From assembly GCF_023016805.1 (NCBI RefSeq), contig NZ_JALKCH010000002.1, forward strand, positions 186,001-250,000: 64,000 bases of DNA. The letters run 5' to 3'. The position numbers and the translations under genes are program-made. The DNA comes from Ancylobacter crimeensis (lineage in GTDB: Bacteria; Pseudomonadota; Alphaproteobacteria; Rhizobiales; Xanthobacteraceae). A model generated the notes under the pieces. It had not been told where the DNA came from and made no database searches. It saw only the letters and a list, made by a program, of their open reading frames with translations. Below are positions 38,101 through 46,089 of this stretch, one piece after another (within the stretch, counting starts at the first letter, position 1; each line of letters begins with the position of its first letter).

Positions 38101-38264
38101 GGACCCAACTCATGACGGCGAATCGCCTCGCGGCGCCTGCTCACCATGTCGGTAAATGGTTAACGCAAAGATAGACCGCCCCCACCCCTTACGCCCTCCG
38201 TGCCGCTGCCGGGCGCGACGACATGACAGCCATGCAACAGGCTTCTGCCCTATCATTGTCTGCC

Positions 38265-38293
38265 ATCAATGATATATATTGATTGCAGTCAAT
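38265..38293. promoter_or_regulatory. AT-rich overlapping inverted repeats upstream of the DUF983 gene
   Basis: ATCAAT-N7-ATTGAT (38265-38283) overlaps ATTGA-N6-TCAAT (38278-38293), 33 bp before the start codon. Shared ATTGA/TCAAT half-sites suggest repeated binding of one dimeric regulator; its identity is unknown. Confidence 0.4.
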
Positions 38294-38325
38294 ATTGTCT
38301 CATTATTGGGAAGCGGGAGGGCGGA

Positions 38326-38769
38326 ATGGGCGAGGCACACGCAGAGCGGTATGGTCATGGCCATGACTGGCCGCTGCGCTCTCCGTTCGAAACCGGCATA
38401 CGCGGCCGCTGTCCGCGCTGCGGCGAGGGACACCTGTTCGACGGTTTCCTGAAGCTCGCGCCGCGCTGCGAAGTCTGCGGCCTCGACTTCAGCTTCGCCG
38501 ACCCGGCCGACGGACCGGCCTTCTTCGTTATCTGCTTCGGCTGCGTGCCCGCAGTGGTGTTCGGCCTCTGGATCGAGGTCGCGTTCCAGGCGCCTTACTG
38601 GGTGCATCTGGTCACGACGCTTCCCGCTTTGCTGCTGACCTGCATACCCCCTCTGCGGCCGCTCAAGGGCTGGCTGGTGGCCAGCCAGTATGTTTACAAG
38701 GCGGAGGAGGGGAAGCTGGTGAGGCCCGATGACGCCGCGCCGCCGCCCCTCCCTGCACGGGCCGCCTGA
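38326..38769 (+). CDS. DUF983 family membrane protein
   Basis: 147 residues. A zinc-ribbon-like Cys quartet (Cys29, Cys32, Cys48, Cys51: RCPRCGEG and CEVCGLD) precedes two hydrophobic helices (AFFVICFGCVPAVVFGLW and HLVTTLPALLLTC). The start at 38326 follows GGGAGGGCGG. The family is common in alphaproteobacteria near cytochrome oxidase genes, but none is present here. Function unknown. A strong bidirectional terminator follows. Confidence 0.85.
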   Translation: MGEAHAERYGHGHDWPLRSPFETGIRGRCPRCGEGHLFDGFLKLAPRCEVCGLDFSFADPADGPAFFVICFGCVPAVVFGLWIEVAFQAPYWVHLVTTLPALLLTCIPPLRPLKGWLVASQYVYKAEEGKLVRPDDAAPPPLPARAA

Positions 38770-38785
38770 CGCGGCGCCCGATTCA

Positions 38786-38825
38786 CGAAAAGGCCCGGCA
38801 CGGTGATGCCGGGCCTTTTCGTTTT
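38786..38825. terminator. Bidirectional terminator between convergent genes
   Basis: A perfect 15-bp stem (38786-38800 with 38807-38821) around CGGTGA has A-rich and T-rich flanks (GAAAAGG...CCTTTTCGTTTT), so it can stop transcripts from both the DUF983 and YdjC genes. Confidence 0.9.
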
Positions 38826-38831
38826 GGCGTG

Positions 38832-39701
38832 TCAGCGCACCGTTCCGGTCTCGCGGAACCGCGCGGGGATGACGCCCGCCGCTTCCAGATCCTCTCCGCA
38901 CTGGCCGGAGGCGAGATAGGCGAGCTCCCGCTCGCGCGGATCGAGCAGGGGGTCGAGGCTGCGCAATTCGTCATCCACGATGCCGGGATGGCAATGCACG
39001 AGGATGCGCGCGCCCGGTCCCGCAAGGCTGGCGCGGAACACCTCGCGATAGGGTACGCGTTCGGAGAAGTCGTAGAGCCCGCGAAAACTGTCATTGGTCG
39101 CGATGCCGGCGCGCGCGGCGGTGCGCGCGGTGCCGGCACCGAGCGTGCCGATGATCATGGCTTTGCCGAGTCCCAGCCTGCGGCGGCGGGCCTGGGCAGG
39201 CGGCTCGGTGCAGTTGCGCAGCCACAGCGCATGGCCGGGATAGCGTGCGGAGAGTTCATTCACCACCACATCGCGGATGCCGGGCAAAGCGTGGGCATGC
39301 TGGTGGCCATCGAGGAAATCGGGCGGCGCTCCCCACGCATCCTCGAAGGCGTCGAGCTGGGCGCGCAATTCGTCGCGAATCGCATCGAGGGGAAGAGCAC
39401 GGCCGAGGGCGCGCAGGATGAGCGTGCCGATCTCCGGCAGTTGGCCGTCTTTGGCGAGGCCGCGTGCCTGGGTGAGCGCCTTCTGCCCGGTGAGGGTGAA
39501 GTGCAGGCCGATATCGGCGGGTGTCTGGCGCACGATCTCGCGAAGCCCCGCGGCACGGCGGCGCCAGGCAGGCAGGGCGCTCATCGCACCTGTGGCGGAA
39601 AGGCGACCTTGCCCGATCAAAGCCTCGATCGCATCACAGACACCCTCGCTTAAACCGTAGTCATCTGCGCAGACTACTATTGGTTTAAGAACTTCACGCA
39701 T
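38832..39701 (-). CDS. YdjC/ChbG family carbohydrate deacetylase
   Basis: 289-residue polysaccharide-deacetylase-like hydrolase. Asp13-Asp14 (CADDYGLS), His67 (IGLHFTL) and His133/His135/His137 (LDGHQHAHALP) are the likely metal and catalytic residues of the YdjC fold, which removes N-acetyl groups from amino sugars. It diverges from the GT2 transferase gene 98 bp away, suggesting trimming of a lipid-linked or envelope amino sugar (inference). Hopanoid HpnK-type proteins share the fold, but no hopanoid genes are adjacent. Confidence 0.88.
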   Translation of the reverse strand: MREVLKPIVVCADDYGLSEGVCDAIEALIGQGRLSATGAMSALPAWRRRAAGLREIVRQTPADIGLHFTLTGQKALTQARGLAKDGQLPEIGTLILRALGRALPLDAIRDELRAQLDAFEDAWGAPPDFLDGHQHAHALPGIRDVVVNELSARYPGHALWLRNCTEPPAQARRRRLGLGKAMIIGTLGAGTARTAARAGIATNDSFRGLYDFSERVPYREVFRASLAGPGARILVHCHPGIVDDELRSLDPLLDPRERELAYLASGQCGEDLEAAGVIPARFRETGTVR

Positions 39702-39799
39702 GGGTATTTAAGCCTAACAAATATCGCAATTGGCCTATACATTCTCACATGCTTGAAGAAAGCGCAAATTTACGCAGCATCCTGTAACGGCCAGCCGTC

Positions 39800-40888
39800 A
39801 TGCTTCACGTATCCAATAAAGACATCGAAGATCAGGTGGCGCCGCGCGCCCTAAGGTCAGCCCGGCTCATCTCGGTGGTGGTGCCGGTGTATAACGAGGC
39901 GAAATGTCTCGAAGCCTTGCACGAGCGTCTGTGCCGGGTGCTGGATGCCTATCCCGATCTGGAACGGGAATTCATTTTCGTCGATGACGGCAGCCGCGAC
40001 CACAGCTATGCGACGCTGGCGGTTCTCGGTGCCCGCGATCCCGCGGTGAAGGCGCTGCGATTCGCGCGCAATTTCGGCAAGGAGGCCGCCATGGCCGCCG
40101 GGCTGCGCGCAACCTCCGGCGACATCGTGGTGCTGATGGATTCCGATCTGCAGCATCCCCCGGAGGTGATCCCGGAGCTCATCGAGCGCTGGCGCGCCGG
40201 GGTGCAGATGGTGATCGCGGTGCGTCGTTCCCGCGAGACCGACCCGTTGCCGCGCAGGCTGATGAGCCGCGGCTTCTATCATTTCTTCCGCGCTATGTGC
40301 GAAGTGCACATTCCCGAGGGTGCCGGCGACTTCCGCCTGTTCGACCGCCGGGTGGTGGACGCCATCAACGCGCTGGGCGAGCGCAACCGCTTCATGAAGG
40401 GCATCACCAGCTGGGTCGGCTTCCGTACCGAGGAAGTTGATTTCGAGGTGGCGGAGCGCGCGGCGGGCGTCAGCTCCTTCTCGTTCATCCGGTTGCTGCG
40501 CTACGCGATTGACGGGCTGTCGTCCTTCTCCATGGTTCCGCTGCGCGTCTGGTCGCTGGTCGGCGTCGGCCTCGCCTTCGCCTCCGCGCTCTATGGCGCC
40601 TATCTCATCCTCGAGACGCTGGTTCTCGGCGTGCGCACCCCGGGCTTCGCCTCCATCATGGTCGGCATGCTGTTCCTCTCGGGGGTCCAGCTCATCAGCC
40701 TCGGCGTGATCGGCGAATATATCGGGCGCATCTTCACGGAAGTGAAACAGCGTCCGTTGTATCTGGTCGCCGAGGAGATCGGCTTTTCCCGGTCCGGTTC
40801 CGTTCTCGCGAGCGCGAACCCGGCAGAACCCGTCGCCTTCCCGGCCCAGCCGGTCCCTGCCCCCTTTGCCCCCTCGCTCGTGCCCTGA
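39800..40888 (+). CDS. GT2 polyprenyl-phosphate glycosyltransferase (GtrB/ArnC-like)
   Basis: 362-residue membrane-attached GT2 enzyme that loads a sugar onto undecaprenyl phosphate on the cytoplasmic side. SVVVPVYNEAKCLEALHERL, FVDDGSRDHS and the DxD-type DSDLQHPPEVIPELI give the nucleotide-sugar site; RFMKGITSWVGF is the usual GtrB/DPM segment. Two C-terminal helices (about 235-320) anchor it. The tail after about residue 330 is alanine/proline-rich and variable. It is followed 13 bp later by a GT-C gene and then GtrA, the classic three-component layout. Confidence 0.92.
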   Translation: MLHVSNKDIEDQVAPRALRSARLISVVVPVYNEAKCLEALHERLCRVLDAYPDLEREFIFVDDGSRDHSYATLAVLGARDPAVKALRFARNFGKEAAMAAGLRATSGDIVVLMDSDLQHPPEVIPELIERWRAGVQMVIAVRRSRETDPLPRRLMSRGFYHFFRAMCEVHIPEGAGDFRLFDRRVVDAINALGERNRFMKGITSWVGFRTEEVDFEVAERAAGVSSFSFIRLLRYAIDGLSSFSMVPLRVWSLVGVGLAFASALYGAYLILETLVLGVRTPGFASIMVGMLFLSGVQLISLGVIGEYIGRIFTEVKQRPLYLVAEEIGFSRSGSVLASANPAEPVAFPAQPVPAPFAPSLVP

Positions 40889-40901
40889 TGGGATCGCACA
40901 C

Positions 40902-42695
40902 GTGAGCCTGCGCGTTTCGGAACTCCCCCTGGCGGGTGACGAGCCTGCCTCCTTCATCGCCCGTGCCTGGCGGTCCGCCCGGCTTACCCGCCTCGCCAGC
41001 CTCGGGCTATTCGCGGCGCTCACCGCCTTCGTGCTGCTGACCTTCCGCGATTACGGGATCAGCAATGACGAGCCGGTGCAGCATACCTATGGCCAGCTCC
41101 TGCTGACCTGGTACGCCAGCGGCTTCACCGACGACCGGGCTTTCCACTATATCAACCTCTATCTCTATGGCGGCCTGTTCGACATGATCGCCGCCGGGCT
41201 GGAGCATGTCGTCCCGCTGCCGGTCTATGAATGGCGGCACCTTCTCTCGGCGATGTTCGGCCTGTTCGGCTTCGTCGGAGTGTGGAAGCTGGCGCGGCTG
41301 CTCGGCAGCGAGAAGGCCGGCATTCTCGCCGTCGCGCTGCTCGCGGTCACGGGCATGTATGGCGGGGCGATGTTCACCCACACCAAGGACGTGCCCTTCG
41401 CGGCCTTCATGGTGTGGAGCCTCTACTGCATCACCGCGCTGGTGGTGCGGCTGCCGGAACAGCCCCGCTGGCGTGTCGTCGTCGGCCTCGGCCTTGCGGT
41501 CGGCTGTGCCTTCGGCCAGAGGGTCGGCGGCGTGTTCGCGGTGCTCTATCTGCTGCTCACCGTCGGCATTGCGGCCGTCGTGTTCCGCGACATCCGCCTG
41601 CCGTTGCGCCTGCTGCCTCGCCTCTGCGTCGCCGGGCTGATCGCGTTGGCCATCATCGCCGTCACCTGGCCGTGGTCGATGCTGCCGCCCACCAATTTCT
41701 TCAAGGCGATGGGCGCCTTCAGCAACTTCACCTTCGACCTGTCGACCCTCATCAACGGGCAGGACACCCCGATCAACGAGCTGCCGGGCACCTATATGTC
41801 CGAGTATCTGCTGATCAAGCTGCCGGAAGCGACGCTGCTTGGCCTCGTCGCGGCGCTGGCGGTGGCGATCGTCGCGGCGGCCGGGCTGGTGCGAGCCGGC
41901 GGTACGGGCGCCGCGATCCGCCTTCATCCGCGCCGGGTTCTCGCTTTCCTGCCGCTCGGCCTCGCCATCGCGGTGCCGGTCGCCTTCACCCTGATCGAGC
42001 ATCCCCCGCTTTATAACGGCATCCGTCACTTCCTGTTCGTGATGCCGCCGGTCACCATCCTCGCGGCGCTCGGCTTCCGGGCTGCGTGGCGGCGGATGAA
42101 CGCGAGGGCGCTGCCGCTCGGCCTCGCCTTCGGCGCCGCGGCGCTTGCGGTCTATGCCTACAACCTCGACATCTTCGTGCGAATGCACCCCTATCAGTAC
42201 GTGACCTATAACGAACTGGTCGGTGGCACGGCCGGAGCCTGGGGCCGCTTCGAGGGCGACTACTGGTCCGACAGCCTGCGCGAGGCGGCGATCGACCTGC
42301 GACGCGGCATCGAGCACGAGGTGCAGGCTGCCCCGCACCGCTACAAGGTCGCGGTCTGCGCCGAGGATGTGCAGGCTTCCACCTATCTCGGCCCTAATGT
42401 CGATATGACCGAGAACTGGGACGAAGCCGACTTTCTGTTGACCGCACGCAATATCGGCTGCGACGACGTGGTCTCGGGGATGACCTACAAGACCGTGACC
42501 CGGATGGGCATTCCGCTCGCCATGGCGGTGGACATGCGCGCCCGCCACACCCCGCTCGCCGAGCCGCTGCCGTGGGACGACCGCGACGACGGCACCAGCA
42601 AGGGTGTGGATCCCGATGCGCCGGCCGTCTCGCTGAAGGACAGCGGCGGCACGGCGGTGGCCACCCAGACCAACCCCCTGAGCGCGACCCCTTGA
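40902..42695 (+). CDS. GT-C-type membrane glycosyltransferase (GT39/ArnT-like)
   Basis: 597-residue polytopic protein with about 11 helices. The first periplasmic loop contains FRDYGISNDEPVQHTYGQL, whose Asp-Glu is typical of GT-C catalysis, and THTKDVPFAAFM. It would use the polyprenyl-phosphate sugar made by the upstream GT2 enzyme to decorate a surface glycan on the periplasmic side. The start is taken as GTG 40902, 13 bp after the GT2 stop; it has a poor ribosome site, so coupling is likely. The C-terminal about 70 residues are hydrophilic. Confidence 0.82.
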   Translation: MSLRVSELPLAGDEPASFIARAWRSARLTRLASLGLFAALTAFVLLTFRDYGISNDEPVQHTYGQLLLTWYASGFTDDRAFHYINLYLYGGLFDMIAAGLEHVVPLPVYEWRHLLSAMFGLFGFVGVWKLARLLGSEKAGILAVALLAVTGMYGGAMFTHTKDVPFAAFMVWSLYCITALVVRLPEQPRWRVVVGLGLAVGCAFGQRVGGVFAVLYLLLTVGIAAVVFRDIRLPLRLLPRLCVAGLIALAIIAVTWPWSMLPPTNFFKAMGAFSNFTFDLSTLINGQDTPINELPGTYMSEYLLIKLPEATLLGLVAALAVAIVAAAGLVRAGGTGAAIRLHPRRVLAFLPLGLAIAVPVAFTLIEHPPLYNGIRHFLFVMPPVTILAALGFRAAWRRMNARALPLGLAFGAAALAVYAYNLDIFVRMHPYQYVTYNELVGGTAGAWGRFEGDYWSDSLREAAIDLRRGIEHEVQAAPHRYKVAVCAEDVQASTYLGPNVDMTENWDEADFLLTARNIGCDDVVSGMTYKTVTRMGIPLAMAVDMRARHTPLAEPLPWDDRDDGTSKGVDPDAPAVSLKDSGGTAVATQTNPLSATP

Positions 42696-42698
42696 GCG

Positions 42699-43268
42699 AT
42701 GAGATCGTTGCGGGACGGCCCCGATGCCGCCCCGCAGCCGGTACAGGCAGGATTGAGGACACAGGCGATGACCCCCGGCGAGGCACAGGCCCGATCGGTT
42801 TCGGCAGAAGGTGTGGCGGCAGCCCTGCCGGCCGGCGGCCTGTCGGCGAGGCTGCGCCATATTGCGCTGTTCGCTGCGCTGGGCGCGGTCGGCACGCTCG
42901 CCCATTACACGGTGCTGATCGGACTGGTGCATGGCGCCGGCCTCGGGCCGGTCGCGGCGTCCAGCGCCGGCTTCGTCACCGGCGGTCTGGTGAACTACCA
43001 ACTCAGCCGCCGCATCGCCTTCCGCTCCTCGAAGCCGCATGGCGAGGCCCTCGGAAAGTTCTTCATTGTGGCCGGCATCGGGCTGGTGTTGAACGCGCTG
43101 CTCATGGCGCTGCTCACCGGCCCCTTCAGCCTGCCTTATCTGCCCGCGCAGGTCGGAGTGACCGCCTTTCTTGTGCTTTGGCACTATGGCGGCAACGCGG
43201 TATGGACCTTCCGCGAGGCGCGCCGCGAGCACGCGCCCGGGGCCGGTCCTGTCCTGCCCCCGGCGTGA
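42699..43268 (+). CDS. GtrA family membrane protein (sugar-lipid flippase)
   Basis: 189 residues with four hydrophobic helices in the GtrA/DPMS2 pattern (FAALGAVGTLAHYTVLIGLV, AGFVTGGLVNYQLSRRIAF, FIVAGIGLVLNALLMALL, AFLVLWHYGGNAVWTF). GtrA proteins flip undecaprenyl-phosphate sugars. It completes the GT2/GT-C/GtrA set. An about 45-residue variable N-terminal region precedes the first helix; an internal ATG at 42768 is an alternative start. Confidence 0.88.
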   Translation: MRSLRDGPDAAPQPVQAGLRTQAMTPGEAQARSVSAEGVAAALPAGGLSARLRHIALFAALGAVGTLAHYTVLIGLVHGAGLGPVAASSAGFVTGGLVNYQLSRRIAFRSSKPHGEALGKFFIVAGIGLVLNALLMALLTGPFSLPYLPAQVGVTAFLVLWHYGGNAVWTFREARREHAPGAGPVLPPA

Positions 43269-43366
43269 GCCCTGTCATATCTTTCTTTTTCCGTTGTTCT
43301 TTCGAAAGCCGCACGGTCCGTCACGGACCGCTTGACTCTTGCGCGGCACGGAGTCGTTTTAAGAGA

Positions 43367-43381
43367 GAACAAAACGGAAAC
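43367..43381. promoter_or_regulatory. LexA-like box upstream of imuA
   Basis: GAAC-N7-AAAC at 43367-43381 differs in one base from the alphaproteobacterial LexA motif GAAC-N7-GAAC (GTTC-N7-GTTC). It ends 4 bp before the imuA start, in a position to repress the imuA-imuB-dnaE2 operon. Confidence 0.55.
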
Positions 43382-43385
43382 ATTT

Positions 43386-44237
43386 ATGCGTCCGACTCCC
43401 GACATCACCGCCTTGCGGAAGACGCTGGCGAGCCACGAAGCCCCGCGGCTTTCCGTGGCCGGGCGGCGCTTCTCCTTCGGCGTGGAGGGGCTCGACAGCG
43501 CGTTGGGCGGAGGCCTTCCGGCCGGCGCGTTGCACGAGATCATCGGCGCCGCGGGAGCCGACCTGCCGGAGGGAGAGGCCTTCACCGCCCTGCTCGCGGC
43601 TCGGGCGGCACAGGGGCGGCCGATCCTGTGGATCCGGCAGGATCTGATGGCGAATGAGGGTGGCATGCCGGATGCGCGCGGGCTCGCGGCGCTGGGGCTG
43701 GATCCCGGCGCCTTCCTGCTGGTGCGGGCGCGCAATGGCGAACAGGCCCTACGCGCGGCGTCTGATGGCGCGGCCTGCACCGCCCTCGGCGCGGTGCTGA
43801 TCGAGATCTGGGGCGAGCCGCGCCGACTCGACCTCACCGCCACCCGGCGTCTGGCCCTGCGCGCGGCCGAATCCGGCGTAACGCTGCTAATGCTGCGCCT
43901 CGCCGCCCGTGTCCTTCCGAGCGCCAGTCATTCGCGCTGGCGGGTCGCCCCCCTGCTTTCGGTGCCGCTGGAAGCCCGGGCGCCGGGCCCGCCGGCCTTC
44001 GCCCTCACTTTGCTGCGCCAGCGCGCCGGTCCTTCCGGCGTTGCCGGGGAAGCACCCGGACAGAACTGGAATCTCACCTGGCAGCTGGAGTGGGACCGTG
44101 ACCAGCAGCGTTTCCGCACACCCGATTCCCGGCGCAAGCCCCGCTTCCTCGACGGGCCGGCGCTATCTCGCCCTGTGGCTGCCCTTCCTGCCGGCCGACC
44201 GGCTGGCGCGGGACGCGCGGACCGCAAGGCCGGGTGA
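43386..44237 (+). CDS. imuA: ImuA SOS mutagenesis protein
   Basis: 283-residue RecA/SulA-like protein of the alphaproteobacterial mutasome, with SFGVEGLDSALGGGLPAGALHEIIG, PILWIRQDLMANEGG and ALGLDPGAFLLVRARNGEQAL (RecA-core-like). ImuA is thought to help bring ImuB and DnaE2 to RecA filaments at damaged forks. The start at 43386 lies just after the LexA-like box. It overlaps imuB by 140 bp in another frame; the C-terminal about 45 residues are arginine/alanine-rich. Confidence 0.9.
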   Translation: MRPTPDITALRKTLASHEAPRLSVAGRRFSFGVEGLDSALGGGLPAGALHEIIGAAGADLPEGEAFTALLAARAAQGRPILWIRQDLMANEGGMPDARGLAALGLDPGAFLLVRARNGEQALRAASDGAACTALGAVLIEIWGEPRRLDLTATRRLALRAAESGVTLLMLRLAARVLPSASHSRWRVAPLLSVPLEARAPGPPAFALTLLRQRAGPSGVAGEAPGQNWNLTWQLEWDRDQQRFRTPDSRRKPRFLDGPALSRPVAALPAGRPAGAGRADRKAG

Positions 44238-46089
44238 AGGGCGTGCGGCATCAGAAGGGGCGCCGGAATATGGAGTCTATGCCGCTGCTCCGGTGGAGGG
44301 AAGAAATGCAGGCAGCGGAAACCATGGGGGAGCGGACGGAGCGGTCGGAGGGCATGGCGGGCACCGCCCGGCCGGGAACATGGCATCTTCGGCCAGACCG
44401 GCTCCCACTCCAACCTTTCCCCCCCATGAGGCTGACGGGGCAGGCGCGCAGCCTGCCTCCGCTTCTGCAGGGTGCGAGGAAGCAATGACCGCCCACACAG
44501 GCGGACAGGCGCGCACGGGACAGCATGCAACTCCGCAAAAGCCGGAGCATCAGGAAAAGTCGTGGCATGAGGACGAGCGGCCCAGTGCGTCTCCGCTCGC
44601 CTTCATCGAACGGGTGCGCGGGGCGGTGCGGCTGGTGGCGCTCGATCCTGCGGGGCTCGCCCTCGGTCTCAGACCCGGCCTTACCCTGGCAGATGCCCGC
44701 GCTCGCGTGCCGCATCTTGTGGCGGTGGAAGCCGACCCTGCGGCCGATGTCCGGCTGCTGGAGCGGCTGGCGGATGATTGCGATCGCTGGACCCCCCTGG
44801 TCTGCCTCGACCTCCCCGACGGACTGATCCTCGACATTACCGGCTGCGCCCATCTGTTCGGCGGCGAGACGGCGCTGCGCCAGCGTCTGCTCGCGCGGTT
44901 GGAAAGGCTCGGGTTCAGGGCCCATGCCGTCATAGCCGGCACGCCGGATGCCGCTCGCGCTCTGGCTCGCTTCGGGCGTTCCGGTCTCGTGCCGGAGGGC
45001 GAAGAGGCTCGATACGTCGCCTCCCTGCCGGTGGGTGCGCTCGATCTCGGCGAGGAGGCGACGCTGGCATTGGCCCGTGCCGGGCTCAAGACCATCGGTG
45101 CGCTCGCCGGCCGGCCGAGCCTGCCGCTCTCCGCCCGTTTCGGCGAGGCGGTGCGGGTTCGGCTTGCCCGCGTGACCGGACGAGAGGACATCCGCCTGAC
45201 CCCGCGCCGAGCGCTGCCGGACCTGATCGCCGAGCACCGTTTCGCCGAGCCGATCGGCCGGGCCGAGGATATCGAGGCGACGCTGGAAGGACTGGTGCGC
45301 CAGCTGGCGACGATGCTGGAGGCGCGCGGGCAGGGCGGCCGGCGCTTCGAGGCGAGCTTCTTCCGGGCGGATGGCGCGGTGCGCCGCATCCCGGTCGAGA
45401 CCGGCCGGCCGACCCGCGAGCCCGGTGCGGTGCTACGCCTGCTGCGCGAGCGGCTGGACAGCCTTGCCGATCCCGTCGATCCCGGCTTCGGCTTCGATCT
45501 GGTGCGGCTGGCGGCGAGTCGTGCCGAGCCGCTCGGTGCGCTTCAGGTGAGGCTCGACGGCCGGGTGGTGGAGGATGAGGAGATCGCCGCGCTTCTCGAT
45601 CGCCTGACCGCCCGCTTCGGTCGTGCCCGCGTGCTGCGCTTCATCGCCCGCGACACCCATGATCCCGGGCGTGCCACCGGGCTTGTGCCGGCCCACGATG
45701 CGCCGGCGGGGGCCGGTTCCGCCCTCCCGCACGGCGAGCCGGATGAGGCGCCCACGCGGCCCTTCACCCTGTTCGATCCGCCCCATCCGGTGGAGGTGGT
45801 CGCCGAGGTGCCGGATGGCCCGCCTTTGCGGTTCCGCTGGCGCCGTGTGCTGCATCAGGTGATGCATGCCGAGGGACCGGAGCGCATCGCGCCGGAATGG
45901 TGGCGCTTCCCCCATGGCGGCACGCTGTCGCCCGTGCGCGATTATTACCGGGTGGAGGACCGGGAGGGCCGGCGCTTCTGGCTGTTCCGCGCCGGTCTCT
46001 ATGAAGAGGCCTCGCACCCGGACGTTGGGATGGATACTGCGCCGGCTATGGATATGCCGCGCTGGTTTCTGCACGGGCTTTTCGCATGA
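44098..46089 (+). CDS. imuB: ImuB, catalytically inactive Y-family polymerase-like protein
   Basis: 663 residues from GTG 44098 (GGAG just upstream). RYLALWLPFLPADRLAR replaces the DxDxFF catalytic N terminus of active Y-family polymerases, as known for ImuB. The finger/palm part with VRGAVRLVALDPAGLALGLRPGLTLADARARVPHL and DLPDGLILDITGCAHLFGGE is followed by a C-terminal domain ending in MDMPRWFLHGLF. Residues about 45-165 are a low-complexity Gly/Ala/Pro insertion, absent from usual ImuB proteins. ImuB links the clamp and DnaE2 at lesions. Its stop overlaps the dnaE2 start. Confidence 0.92.
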   Translation: MTSSVSAHPIPGASPASSTGRRYLALWLPFLPADRLARDARTARPGEGRAASEGAPEYGVYAAAPVEGRNAGSGNHGGADGAVGGHGGHRPAGNMASSARPAPTPTFPPHEADGAGAQPASASAGCEEAMTAHTGGQARTGQHATPQKPEHQEKSWHEDERPSASPLAFIERVRGAVRLVALDPAGLALGLRPGLTLADARARVPHLVAVEADPAADVRLLERLADDCDRWTPLVCLDLPDGLILDITGCAHLFGGETALRQRLLARLERLGFRAHAVIAGTPDAARALARFGRSGLVPEGEEARYVASLPVGALDLGEEATLALARAGLKTIGALAGRPSLPLSARFGEAVRVRLARVTGREDIRLTPRRALPDLIAEHRFAEPIGRAEDIEATLEGLVRQLATMLEARGQGGRRFEASFFRADGAVRRIPVETGRPTREPGAVLRLLRERLDSLADPVDPGFGFDLVRLAASRAEPLGALQVRLDGRVVEDEEIAALLDRLTARFGRARVLRFIARDTHDPGRATGLVPAHDAPAGAGSALPHGEPDEAPTRPFTLFDPPHPVEVVAEVPDGPPLRFRWRRVLHQVMHAEGPERIAPEWWRFPHGGTLSPVRDYYRVEDREGRRFWLFRAGLYEEASHPDVGMDTAPAMDMPRWFLHGLFA

